This document shows, in pieces, positions 1 to 8,800 of a stretch of DNA of 64,000 bases. Numbering within the stretch: the first letter of the stretch is position 1; the number at the start of each line of letters is the position of its first letter. Source of the DNA: Acidobacteriaceae bacterium TAA 166 (lineage in GTDB: Bacteria > Acidobacteriota > Terriglobia > Terriglobales > Acidobacteriaceae); the NCBI GenBank assembly GCA_000421065.1, contig ATWD01000002.1:744001-808000 (forward strand). Direction: 5' to 3'. Below the pieces are notes generated by a model that ran no database searches, was not told the DNA's origin, and saw only the letters and a program-made list of their open reading frames with translations. Position numbers and translations under genes: made by a program.

Positions 1-1
1 C

Positions 2-370
2 TATGGACTCTTCATGGATCCTCCGCTGGCCCGGGTCGGAATGACGGAGCGCGAGGTGCGGAAGGCAGGCAAGCCCGCCCTGATGGGCACGCGGCCCATG
101 ACGAAGGTGAATCGGGCTATCGAGAAAGGCGAGAGCGATGGCTTCATGAAGGTCCTGGTCGATGCGGAGAGCAAACTCATTCTGGGAGCGTCGATCCTCG
201 GGACCGGAGGCGACGAGGCCATTCACTGCATCACGGACGTGATGTACGCCCGCGCGCCGTACACGACGATTCAGCGGGCCGTCCATATTCACCCCACGGT
301 CTCGGAGCTGATCCCGACCGTGCTGGGAGATCTGAAGCCGCTCGAGCCGTCTGGCCAGTCCGAATCTTAG
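2..370 (+). CDS. Pyridine nucleotide-disulfide oxidoreductase, C-terminal part (cut by window edge)
   Basis: The reading frame is open from the first bases, so the 5' end lies outside the window. The visible ~122 residues are the dimerisation domain of a mercuric-reductase or dihydrolipoamide-dehydrogenase type flavoprotein. The signature is VHIHPTVSELIPT near the end, in which the His and the downstream Glu form the active-site base pair of this family, and TDVMYARAPYTTIQ just before it. The FAD domain and the redox-active CxxxxC are not visible, so mercuric, lipoamide or another substrate cannot be decided. The stop codon overlaps the stop of the convergent next gene by 4 bp. Confidence 0.85.
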   Translation, partial: YGLFMDPPLARVGMTEREVRKAGKPALMGTRPMTKVNRAIEKGESDGFMKVLVDAESKLILGASILGTGGDEAIHCITDVMYARAPYTTIQRAVHIHPTVSELIPTVLGDLKPLEPSGQSES

Positions 371-1857
371 CGAGAGACCCGGGCTGGCGTCTGAAAGAGC
401 GCTCCAGCCCACACCAGCAGCAAAGGGAAGAACTCGAGCGTGTATCGCGGCTCGGAGTTATCGAGCGTCAGCAGCATGACGCTGCGCAGGACCAGGAAGG
501 CCACCATGGACCATCCCAGCGCGGCGTAACCGTTCCATCCGTGCCGCCGCCAGCGCATCAGTCCCCATAACCCTGCGACGAAGTAGGCGAGATTCAGCAG
601 AGCGTAGAGCGCGGCGAAGAGGGTCTGTCGCTTGTGCCGGCTCCATTGCCACCAGCGGAGGTCGATCGACATCATCTCGACGCGAGGACGCAACGCCATG
701 TTGAGGAGGCGCGCGATGGGCAGCGCGACGTAGTAGCGGAATGGATGGTTGGCGACGCGCTCTCGCGCCAGCGCGGCGAACCCAGCATCCATCTCGGGGG
801 TCGCGGTGAAGGTCTCATTGTGCTGGCTTAGAAGCGCAGCGGCCCGGCTGTACTGGCTTGGGTTATCGAAGGCTCGCGCTGGAACATCGTTGATGTTGAT
901 GGTTGCGCTGTCGAGATTCCAGTAGACGCTCTCGGTCGATGCGAACTCGACGGCCCAGCTACGGAACCATCGCTGAAAGCCTAGAGGAACCAGCTCGCCA
1001 GGGTCGGTCGCGTAACGCGGCGCCAGAGGCTGAAGGACATGAAAGGTGCGCCAGTTGCGGACCGCCCACGGAGCCAGCGGCAGGATTACGCAGAGCGCCG
1101 CGGCGGCGATAGGTGCAAGGGCACCGGTGATAGACGTACCGGAACGGCGCCGCAGCCACAGCATCTCGGGCAGAACCGCAGCGGCCAGCAGTCCCTGCTC
1201 GGGCCGCAGCAGTACCGAGTAGGCCAGGACAGCGGCCACCAGCCATAGCCATAGGTTCCACACACGGGCGCATCTTTGCCAACGCTCCAGCCCGTAAAAC
1301 GCGAGGGCGATACAGGCGAGCGTCAGGGTCTCGGTAAGCGGGGCAGCCACGTAGTTTGCCGTGAAGGGACAGAGCGCCGCCAGCCACAGCACCACCACGG
1401 CCGCGCGCTGGCCGAAGATGCGGCGGGCGAGAGAGCTCAACAGAACGCAGGTGCCCAGATCGAGGATGCACTGCACCAGCATGACGGCCGTGTAGCGATC
1501 GTCTCCGAAGATTCGGAAGCACAGGGCGAGAAAGAGAGGATAGCCCGGGAGCCGGATCAGCGTAGGGATAGGACCGCTCGGTCCCTCCGCAAAACCATAA
1601 ATCCCGTGCTCCATCCAGTTTTTGGCGATGTTGCCGTAGACCAGCGTATCGCCGGCGATGCGTGGCGTATGCAGGATGAACGCCAGCCTAAGCGCGAAAC
1701 CCAACGCCAATGCCAGCCAGAACCATCCTCCCGCTCTCGGTCGATCCACCATATGCAACTGCATCATACTGCGAACGTTGACGCTCACCTTCCAGCGTTG
1801 ACCGGAACCCTCTCCCTCAATAGGATGGAGCCAGCGCACTCTCCCACGGATACGCAT
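367..1857 (-). CDS. GT39-like membrane glycosyltransferase (ArnT/PMT type)
   Basis: An integral membrane protein with about ten hydrophobic segments. The first cytoplasm-to-periplasm segment (WFWLALALGFALRLAFIL) is followed by a periplasmic loop with a conserved Asp (AGDTLVYGNIAKNW) and by LIRLPGYPLFLALCFRIFG. That arrangement is typical of polyprenyl-phosphate-sugar dependent transferases of the ArnT/PMT_2 group. It probably moves a sugar from a lipid carrier onto lipid A, protein or polysaccharide; the acceptor is unknown. The start at 1857 has GGAGA five bases upstream, but the first ~35 residues look atypical, and ATG codons at 1767 or 1752 give a more usual N-terminus. It is divergent, only 20 bp from the next gene, and its tail overlaps the preceding gene. 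Confidence 0.8.
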   Translation of the reverse strand: MRIRGRVRWLHPIEGEGSGQRWKVSVNVRSMMQLHMVDRPRAGGWFWLALALGFALRLAFILHTPRIAGDTLVYGNIAKNWMEHGIYGFAEGPSGPIPTLIRLPGYPLFLALCFRIFGDDRYTAVMLVQCILDLGTCVLLSSLARRIFGQRAAVVVLWLAALCPFTANYVAAPLTETLTLACIALAFYGLERWQRCARVWNLWLWLVAAVLAYSVLLRPEQGLLAAAVLPEMLWLRRRSGTSITGALAPIAAAALCVILPLAPWAVRNWRTFHVLQPLAPRYATDPGELVPLGFQRWFRSWAVEFASTESVYWNLDSATININDVPARAFDNPSQYSRAAALLSQHNETFTATPEMDAGFAALARERVANHPFRYYVALPIARLLNMALRPRVEMMSIDLRWWQWSRHKRQTLFAALYALLNLAYFVAGLWGLMRWRRHGWNGYAALGWSMVAFLVLRSVMLLTLDNSEPRYTLEFFPLLLVWAGALFQTPARVSR

Positions 1858-1877
1858 CTCAATCTCCGATATCTCCG

Positions 1878-4800
1878 ATGACCAAACCGATCTTCTACGA
1901 TCCGCAACGCAAGCGCTGGAAGCGTCTCCGGGTGGTCTTCGACTCGCTGGCGCTGGCCGGGCTCGTCATTGGAGCTCTGTTCCTGATCGGCCTGCTCCGC
2001 ATGAAGCCTTTGCCGGAGCTGCTGCTGTACTCGCAGAAGCGCAACTACCGCACGCTGGCGAACCAGCAGTCGCAGAAGAACCTCAAGCTCCGCCGCTCCG
2101 CGCATCGCAAGACGGATCTCGAGCCCGCGGACGTTCCGCTGAACTCCGGCGAGGGTCTGCGCGCGGCCTATTATGTGGAGGATGACCCGGCCAGCTACTC
2201 ATCACTGAAGCAGCACATCTCGCAGATCGACATCCTCTTTCCCGAGTGGCTCCATGTCGTCTCGCCGGACGGCAACCTGACCGCCTACACCATCGATAAC
2301 CGGCCCTACAACGTGGTCGATCACGATGGAGTCCATCCGGTCGATCGCGACAACCGCGTGGCCAACACCATCGCCTCGAGCCATGTGAATCTCGATCTGT
2401 TCCCTCTGGTCAACAACTATGACCCGCTCAAGAACGTCTTCGATCCCGGAGTCGGCAAGTTTCTGATGGATGACGCCGCGCGGGCGAACTTCATTCACCG
2501 GATCGATACCTTTCTAACCGCCAATCCCAACTATCGCGGTCTCTCGCTCGACCTCGAGGAGATTCCGGACGAGGCGCAGCCGTCCTTTCGCACGCTGGTC
2601 GCCGAGCTCTACAAGGACTTCCACCCTCGCCGCCTTCGTCTCTACGTCAACGTTCCGGCGCACGACGAGGACTTCGACTACAAGTTCCTCGCCGACAACT
2701 CCGACGGCCTGCTGGTGATGAACTACGACGAGCACGAGACCGGCAGCGCCCCAGGCCCCATCGCCTCGCAGGATTGGTTCATCGACAACCTAAAGTCCAT
2801 CCTCAAGACGGTCCCGAAGGAAAAGATCATCTGTGCCATCGGGAGCTACGGCTACGACTGGAAGACCACGCTTCCCTCGCCTGCCCGGAAGGGCCGGAAG
2901 GCGGTGTCCGAGAAGGTGCTCTCCGCCGTCAGCATCCCCACCCAGCAGGCCTGGCAGCAGGCTTACGACTCCGGTTCGCAGATCGACCTCGACGACGATT
3001 CGCTGAACGTCCACTTCGCCTATGACGACGACGATGCGCATGTGCGTCACTATGTCTGGTTCCTCGATGCCGTCACGGTGTTCAACCAGATGCGCGCAGC
3101 CCGCGAGCTGGGTATCCAGACCTATGCGCTGTGGGCTCTGGGCTCGGAGGATAACTCGCTGTGGAAGATATGGGACAATCCGCTGCACGCTGATCCCTCG
3201 AAGGACCTGGCCCGCGTTGCCCCCGGCTACGATGTCGACACCGAAGGGGAGGGCGACATCCTCCGCATCACACGCAAGCCTCAGGAGGGTTCGCGCGACC
3301 TTACCATGGACGACGACGACACTATTCCTGCCCAGTACCGCATGGTTCTGCAGGAGCGGATGGAGTCCTATCCTCTCTCCTACACCATCACGCAGTACGG
3401 CTATCAGCCCAAGAAGGTCGCCATCTCCTTCGACGACGGCCCCGATGCGGAGTGGACCCCGAAGATCCTCGACGTGCTCAAGAAGTACAACGTCAAGGGC
3501 GTCTTTCTGCTGATCGGAGAAGAGGCCGAGAAGAACGTCGGCGTGATGCAGCGCATCTACCGCGAGGGCCACGAGATCGGCAATCACAGCTTCACGCATC
3601 CCGATATCGCCGAGATCTCGAACGGCCAGGTGGACCTTGAGCTGAATCTCACCGAGCGGCTCTTCGCCTCCAAGCTCGGCGTGCAGCCGCTCTACTTCCG
3701 TCCGCCCTACTCCATCGACCAGGAGCCCGATACCAACGACCAGGCCGCTCCCGTCGATCGCATCCAAAGCCTCGGCTACGTCATTCTCGGCAACAAGATC
3801 GACACCAACGACTGGGACGAGAATCCGCGCAAGACCCCCAAGGAGATCACCGACAGCGTCTTCGAACAGATCGCCGACATGGACAAACGCCCCTGGACGC
3901 GCGGCTCCATCATCCTGATGCACGATGGCGGCGGCGACCGCTCGGCCACCGTCGCGGCGTTGCCCCTGCTCATCACCACGCTACGCGAGCACGGATATGA
4001 GATCGTCCCCGTCTCTGAGCTGATCGGCAAGACCCGCGCCGAGGTGATGCCGCCGCTTACGCCGCATCAGCGATGGCAGGCCCGCGTCGATTCCATCGCC
4101 TTCTTCCTCTTCGGGTTCTTCAACAACTTCGTCGTCAGCGTCTTCTTCGTCGGCGATGTGCTGATGAGCGCGCGGCTGATCCTCATCGGCGTCTGCGCGC
4201 TGATCGACCGTCTGCGCCGGCGCAAGAACTACGCCGCACCCGACTTCGCTCCGCGCGTTGCCGTATTGATCCCAGCCTACAACGAAGAAAAGGTGATCGT
4301 CAGGACCATCCGTTCGGTGATGATGTCGAACTACAAGAACATCCGCATCATCGTCATCGACGACGGCTCCTCGGACAGCACTCTCGAAGCGGCCCGCGAA
4401 GCCTACCCGGCCGATATCGCCTCGGGCCGCCTGACGGTGCTGACCAAGCCCAATGGAGGCAAGGCCGAGGCGCTGAACTTCGCGCTCAGCTACACGGATG
4501 AGGAGATCTACATCGGCATCGACGCCGACGGCGTGATCGCGCACGACGCCATTACCCGGCTGGTCTGCCACTTCGCCAACCCGAAGATCGGGGCTGTCGC
4601 CGGCAACGCCAAGGTGGGCAACCGTGTGAACCTTTGGACACGGTGGCAGGCCCTCGAGTACATCACCTCTCAGAACTTCGAGCGGCGCGCACTCGATCTT
4701 TTCGACGTGGTCATGGTGGTCCCCGGAGCGATTGGAGCGTGGCGCACCCGGGCCGTGCACGATGGCGGCGGCTATCATCCCGACACGGTCGCTGAAGACG

Positions 4801-5405
4801 CCGACCTCACCATGAACATCCTCGAGCAGGGCTACTCGGTCATCTACGAGGATCAGGCGCTTGCCTTCACCGAGGCTCCCGTCAACATGAACGGCCTGAT
4901 GCGCCAACGCTTCCGCTGGTCCTTCGGAATTCTGCAGGCGGTCTTCAAGCATCGTGGAGCCATTACCAAACATCGCGCCATGGGCCTCTTCGCCCTGCCC
5001 AACATCCTCATCTTCCAGATCCTGCTGCCGCTGGTCTCGCCCCTGATCGACCTGATGTTTGTGGCCGGCACCATCCACTACTTCGTCGACAAGTACTTTC
5101 ACCCGGAATCGGCCTCACCCGCCAGCTTCCACAAGCTTCTGCTCTTCTTTCTCGCCTTCCTGGTCATCGACTTTCTCACCTCCGCACTGGCCTTCGCGCT
5201 CGAGCGCAAACACCCGGCCAGCCGTGGCGATGCCTGGCTTTTGGTCCATATCTGGATCCAGAGGTTCACCTATCGGCAGGTCTTCTCGATGGTCCTCTTC
5301 AAAACCATCAAGCGGGCCATCGATGGCAAGCCCTTCAGCTGGGACAAGCTCGAGCGCACGGCCAAGATGTCGAAGGAGATGGAGCAGCTGGCCGAGCACC
5401 GCTGA
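1878..5405 (+). CDS. Three-domain polysaccharide protein: GH18-like + NodB deacetylase + GT2 synthase
   Basis: 1,175 residues. A membrane anchor lies near residues 20-42. A GH18-like domain (about 100-420) keeps the end of the DxxDxDxE motif as LSLDLEEI (D225, E227). A NodB/CE4 polysaccharide deacetylase domain (about 510-720) shows SFDDGP (metal Asp at 519-520), HSFTHPD, FRPPYS and ILMHDGG. Two or more membrane segments (about 735-780) lead to a GT2 domain from residue 794 (VAVLIPAYNEE, DDGSSD, DADG, EDADLT) with the QxxRW motif as QRFRW at 1010-1014, then C-terminal membrane helices. The GT2 part resembles PgaC/HAS/cellulose synthase-type processive enzymes. Synthesis, deacetylation and cleavage of an N-acetylhexosamine polymer at the inner membrane is the likely role; the polymer is inferred. 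Confidence 0.88.
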   Translation: MTKPIFYDPQRKRWKRLRVVFDSLALAGLVIGALFLIGLLRMKPLPELLLYSQKRNYRTLANQQSQKNLKLRRSAHRKTDLEPADVPLNSGEGLRAAYYVEDDPASYSSLKQHISQIDILFPEWLHVVSPDGNLTAYTIDNRPYNVVDHDGVHPVDRDNRVANTIASSHVNLDLFPLVNNYDPLKNVFDPGVGKFLMDDAARANFIHRIDTFLTANPNYRGLSLDLEEIPDEAQPSFRTLVAELYKDFHPRRLRLYVNVPAHDEDFDYKFLADNSDGLLVMNYDEHETGSAPGPIASQDWFIDNLKSILKTVPKEKIICAIGSYGYDWKTTLPSPARKGRKAVSEKVLSAVSIPTQQAWQQAYDSGSQIDLDDDSLNVHFAYDDDDAHVRHYVWFLDAVTVFNQMRAARELGIQTYALWALGSEDNSLWKIWDNPLHADPSKDLARVAPGYDVDTEGEGDILRITRKPQEGSRDLTMDDDDTIPAQYRMVLQERMESYPLSYTITQYGYQPKKVAISFDDGPDAEWTPKILDVLKKYNVKGVFLLIGEEAEKNVGVMQRIYREGHEIGNHSFTHPDIAEISNGQVDLELNLTERLFASKLGVQPLYFRPPYSIDQEPDTNDQAAPVDRIQSLGYVILGNKIDTNDWDENPRKTPKEITDSVFEQIADMDKRPWTRGSIILMHDGGGDRSATVAALPLLITTLREHGYEIVPVSELIGKTRAEVMPPLTPHQRWQARVDSIAFFLFGFFNNFVVSVFFVGDVLMSARLILIGVCALIDRLRRRKNYAAPDFAPRVAVLIPAYNEEKVIVRTIRSVMMSNYKNIRIIVIDDGSSDSTLEAAREAYPADIASGRLTVLTKPNGGKAEALNFALSYTDEEIYIGIDADGVIAHDAITRLVCHFANPKIGAVAGNAKVGNRVNLWTRWQALEYITSQNFERRALDLFDVVMVVPGAIGAWRTRAVHDGGGYHPDTVAEDADLTMNILEQGYSVIYEDQALAFTEAPVNMNGLMRQRFRWSFGILQAVFKHRGAITKHRAMGLFALPNILIFQILLPLVSPLIDLMFVAGTIHYFVDKYFHPESASPASFHKLLLFFLAFLVIDFLTSALAFALERKHPASRGDAWLLVHIWIQRFTYRQVFSMVLFKTIKRAIDGKPFSWDKLERTAKMSKEMEQLAEHR

Positions 5406-5486
5406 ACGCAATGGTCGCTCAACTTAGATCAAGCTTGCTATAACAGATTCACAGGTGTGTTTTCAGCAGGAACTGGAGAGAATCCG

Positions 5487-6041
5487 ATGCGAAAGATGTT
5501 GATGGTCCTTCTGCTTTGCGTAACGACGGTGGTGATGGCCGCGACAGCCCGTCAGCTCTACGGCTACAAGCTCAAGACGATCGATGGGCAGCCGACGTCG
5601 CTCTCAAAGTACAGGGGCAAGGTTCTTCTCGTCGTCAATGTGGCGAGCGCGTGCGGATTCACACCGCAGTACGCGGCACTGGAGTCGGTGTACGAGAAGT
5701 ACAAGGACCAGGGGCTGGTCATCGTCGGGATTCCGGCGAACAACTTCGCGAACCAGGAGTCGGGCACGGACGCCGAGATCAAAACCTTCTGTAATCGCAA
5801 GTATCATGTCACCTTTCCCATGATGTCGAAGGTCTCGGTGCTGGGCGAGGACAAGACTCCCCTCTACCAGTACCTGACGGACAAGACGAAGAATCCCACG
5901 GTGGGCGGCGATATCAAATGGAACTTCACCAAGTTTCTGATCTCGCGCGATGGAACTCCGGTGGTGCGATTTGAACCGGCGACCAAACCGGACTCTCCAG
6001 AGGTGATCGCAGCCATCGAGAGTGCGTTGAAAAAGAGCTAG
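5487..6041 (+). CDS. Secreted glutathione peroxidase family protein
   Basis: A 184-residue thiol peroxidase of the GPx family, probably reducing hydroperoxides in the periplasm with thioredoxin-like donors. The ATG at 5487 is preceded by GGAGAG six bases upstream and opens a clear signal peptide (MRKMLMVLLLCVTTVVMA). An upstream GTG at 5457 in the same frame lacks such a site. Catalytic residues are present: peroxidatic Cys56 in NVASACGFTPQ, Gln90 in NNFANQESG, and Trp145-Asn146 in WNFTKFL. Cys102 in KTFCNRKY is a plausible resolving cysteine, as in the thioredoxin-dependent members. It stands alone, 81 bp after the polysaccharide gene. Confidence 0.9.
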   Translation: MRKMLMVLLLCVTTVVMAATARQLYGYKLKTIDGQPTSLSKYRGKVLLVVNVASACGFTPQYAALESVYEKYKDQGLVIVGIPANNFANQESGTDAEIKTFCNRKYHVTFPMMSKVSVLGEDKTPLYQYLTDKTKNPTVGGDIKWNFTKFLISRDGTPVVRFEPATKPDSPEVIAAIESALKKS

Positions 6042-6109
6042 TTTCGCTTGTCGGATCGTATGAATCGGGAGGAACCGCGCAGCCGGGAAAATGGAGCTAA
6101 GATTTAAGC

Positions 6110-7702
6110 ATGGCTACTGCCGATCTCTCCGCCCCCGTCAAGCGTACCGCTGAGACCCCGTTTCTCAATGAGCCGTTCGTCGACTTTTCGATCCCTGAGA
6201 ATAAACGCTCCATTGAGGCCGCGCTCCAAAAGGTCGCCTCCGAGCTGGGACGCGAGTATGACATCGTTCTCGGCGGACGCCACCTGAAGACTGATGGCAA
6301 GATCAGCTCGATTAATCCCGCACGGCCTGCACAGATCGTAGGCATCCATCAGTATGCCGAAGCCGATCTGGCTGAGCAAGCCGTTAAGGCTGCCCGAGAG
6401 GCCTTCCCTGCCTGGAGCCGCACGCCTGCAACCGAGCGCGCTGCCATGCTCTTTCGCGCCGCCGATCTGATCCGGGACCGCAAGTTCGAGTTCTGCGCCT
6501 GGCTGGTCTACGAGGTGGGAAAGAACTGGGGCGAGGCCGATGCCGATGTAGCCGAGACCGTCGACTTCCTGGAGTTCTACGGCCGCCAGGCTCTTCAGCT
6601 GGACGCTGCGACGACCCCCATTCAGTATCCCGGCGAGCGCAACCGGCTCCGCTACATTCCGCTGGGCGTAGGAGCCGTGATTCCTCCCTGGAACTTCCCC
6701 TTTGCCATCATGGCGGGAATGACGGCCGCGGCGATCGTCTGTGGGAATACGGTCGTCCTGAAACCGTCGGTCGACGCCCCGACGATCGCGGCCCACTTCA
6801 TGAGCCTGCTCGAGGAGGTCGGTCTGCCCGACGGCGTCGTAAACCTCTGTCCCGGCGAGGGCCCTGGCTTCGGCTCGGCCCTGGTGGCACACGCCGAGGT
6901 ACGGTTTATCGCCTTCACCGGATCAAAGAAGGTCGGGCTTGAGATTCATGAGAGCGCGGCCAAGACCCAGCAGGGGCAGATCTTTATCAAGCGCACCATT
7001 CTTGAGATGGGCGGCAAGGACGCGATCATCGTGGCCGACGATGCGAATCTCGACGCCGCGCTGGACGGCGTGGTTGCCAGCGCCTTCGGCTTCAACGGGC
7101 AGAAGTGCTCGGCCTGCTCGCGCGCCATCGTCGATGCGAAGATCTACGATGACTTCTGCGAACGCTTGCAGGCGAGGGTCGGGAAGCTGGTGACCGGCGA
7201 CCCGGTGGAGAACGCCTACAGCGGTCCGGTGATCAGTGACCGGGCATTCAAAAAAGTTATGGACTATATCGAAATCGGAAAGAGCGAGGGACGCCTGCTC
7301 AGTGGGGGAGCAGCCGTCAAAACCGGGGATGAGGGTTACTACGTTGCGCCGACGGTGATCGCCGACGTCAGTCCGAAGGGCCGCCTCGCCCAGGAGGAGA
7401 TCTTCGGTCCGGTCCTGGCCGTGATCAAGTCCCAAAGCTTCGATGAGGCTCTGGCGATTGCGAACGACACGGAGTACGGCCTGACGGGGTCGGTCTATTC
7501 AGGCTCACGGGAGAGGCTGGAGCAGGCGGCGCGGGAATTCCATGTGGGGAACCTGTACTTCAACCGCAAGTCGACCGGAGCGATGGTCGGAGCGCATCCG
7601 TTCGGTGGATTCAATATGAGTGGAACAGACTCAAAGGCAGGTGGACCGGATTACCTCTTACTGTTCACGCAGGCCAAGAGCATTGGGGAGAAGCTGGGGT
7701 AG
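6110..7702 (+). CDS. rocA: L-glutamate gamma-semialdehyde (P5C) dehydrogenase, RocA type
   Basis: A 530-residue aldehyde dehydrogenase that should oxidise glutamate semialdehyde to glutamate with NAD in proline or arginine breakdown. The fold is complete: PPWNFPFAIMAGM and KPSVDAPTIAAHF in the nucleotide-binding part, FTGSKKVG, catalytic Glu299 in LEMGGKDAIIV and nucleophile Cys333 in GQKCSACSR. The CSACSR context is characteristic of P5C dehydrogenases rather than general ALDHs. Length and lack of a proline dehydrogenase domain match RocA, not PutA. No proline dehydrogenase gene is next to it. A strong ribosome site is not evident; GGAG lies about 13 bases before the ATG. Confidence 0.9.
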   Translation: MATADLSAPVKRTAETPFLNEPFVDFSIPENKRSIEAALQKVASELGREYDIVLGGRHLKTDGKISSINPARPAQIVGIHQYAEADLAEQAVKAAREAFPAWSRTPATERAAMLFRAADLIRDRKFEFCAWLVYEVGKNWGEADADVAETVDFLEFYGRQALQLDAATTPIQYPGERNRLRYIPLGVGAVIPPWNFPFAIMAGMTAAAIVCGNTVVLKPSVDAPTIAAHFMSLLEEVGLPDGVVNLCPGEGPGFGSALVAHAEVRFIAFTGSKKVGLEIHESAAKTQQGQIFIKRTILEMGGKDAIIVADDANLDAALDGVVASAFGFNGQKCSACSRAIVDAKIYDDFCERLQARVGKLVTGDPVENAYSGPVISDRAFKKVMDYIEIGKSEGRLLSGGAAVKTGDEGYYVAPTVIADVSPKGRLAQEEIFGPVLAVIKSQSFDEALAIANDTEYGLTGSVYSGSRERLEQAAREFHVGNLYFNRKSTGAMVGAHPFGGFNMSGTDSKAGGPDYLLLFTQAKSIGEKLG

Positions 7703-7898
7703 TTTCAAGGCGATGGCCTGCCGGCCTGACCCACTGCGCGTGGAGCACACCCTTCGTGACGCGTGTACTCCCTTCGGGGTAGGGCTCCCATTGGTCGCTT
7801 ACACAAATCTTCGCGCCGACCAGAGGGAGGCCCATGCCGAAAAGGATACACCGAACCGCTGCCCGCGCGGCAGCGCCTCAAGCCATTCCCCTACAAAG

Positions 7899-8555
7899 CT
7901 AAGCCGACTTCATCTCGATCAGGTTGCCTGCCTTAGCTGCGGCCTCGGCGAGGACGCGATGATGGATGGTAAAGAGGGCGAGCTCGAGACGGTCCGAGAC
8001 ACCGGTCTTGTCGTAGATTCCGCGCAGGTAGTTCTTGATGACCTGCTCCTTGGTTCCGAGCTGCTGGGCGATCTCCTTGTTCTTGCAGCCCTGGACGATG
8101 AGGGCGACGATCTGCATCTCCTTGGGGGTAAGGCGGTCGCGGACGCGGGTTCCTACGCTGTCGGCGGCGTGGATGGCGGTGACGTTGGTGCGCTGCAGGT
8201 AGCGCTGTCCACGGCCGACGCGACGCACAGCGTCGACCAGATCGGTCGCGGGGATGTTGCGGCTGATGACTCCGTCGACCAGGGGCGTCAGGTTATCGGG
8301 GATCTGTTCGGCGTTTTCCGCGACGAGCAGGACGCGGCTGTTGACAGCATGGGCCCGTTCGACGAGCAATGGGAGCTCCGGACGGAGGCTGGATGCGGCC
8401 AGGACCACGGAACCGCGCAGGCTTTCGAGCGCGCTCCACATCTTGGGCAGGTCTTCGCACTGGGCCACGATGCGCATATCTTCCTCAAGCGCCAGAATTC
8501 GCGCCGCGCCTGCCCGGAAGATGACCTGGTTGTCGGCGAGAATGATGCGGTTCAT
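7899..8555 (-). CDS. LuxR/NarL-family regulator with degenerate receiver domain
   Basis: 218 residues: an N-terminal receiver-like domain (about 1-120) and a C-terminal LuxR HTH (about 145-205; LTPKEMQIVALIVQG and NKEIAQQLGTKEQVIKNYL). The receiver lacks the normal phosphorylation chemistry. The acidic pair reads ADNQ instead of ADD, the phosphoacceptor Asp position near residues 53-55 is Ala-Ala-Ser, and the conserved Lys is replaced by Arg in VISRNI. It is therefore likely phosphorylation-independent, responding to a ligand, a partner protein or redox state. The start is supported by GGAGAG three bases before ATG. It is divergent from the receiver-flavoprotein gene, so the two may be functionally linked. 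Confidence 0.85.
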   Translation of the reverse strand: MNRIILADNQVIFRAGAARILALEEDMRIVAQCEDLPKMWSALESLRGSVVLAASSLRPELPLLVERAHAVNSRVLLVAENAEQIPDNLTPLVDGVISRNIPATDLVDAVRRVGRGQRYLQRTNVTAIHAADSVGTRVRDRLTPKEMQIVALIVQGCKNKEIAQQLGTKEQVIKNYLRGIYDKTGVSDRLELALFTIHHRVLAEAAAKAGNLIEMKSA

Positions 8556-8800
8556 AGACTCTCCTGGGACGGGCCGGTATGTCCCGTACCCTCCTCATCG
8601 GCGGGTCGCGGCCCGTCTAACCGCTGTGTCTTCAATTCGGACAAACTACTCTGCGGGTCCGTCTCGGTCATTTCAGTCGCGTCAATCCTCTCTCCATCGG
8701 GGAACCGCCCTCCAGGCTTTCTGAATCCTGAGGGGTGCACCATCAATCAAATCACAGGTGCGGTGTGCATGGGCACTGGTCCGCGAAGTATAACAAGGGT

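Noticed and set aside
2790-3923. Long minus-strand frame of 377 codons inside the GH18/NodB/GT2 gene
   Set aside because: It is antisense to clear catalytic motifs, has no family features and is a by-product of high-GC codon use. The same applies to similar long antisense frames at 3981-5102, 13940-15502 and 61379-62614.
6041-6052. GTTTCGCTTGT before the rocA-type gene, matching half of the island operator
   Set aside because: Only the CTTG half is present, with no TTTCG box 10 bp upstream, and the gene is far from the island; probably chance.
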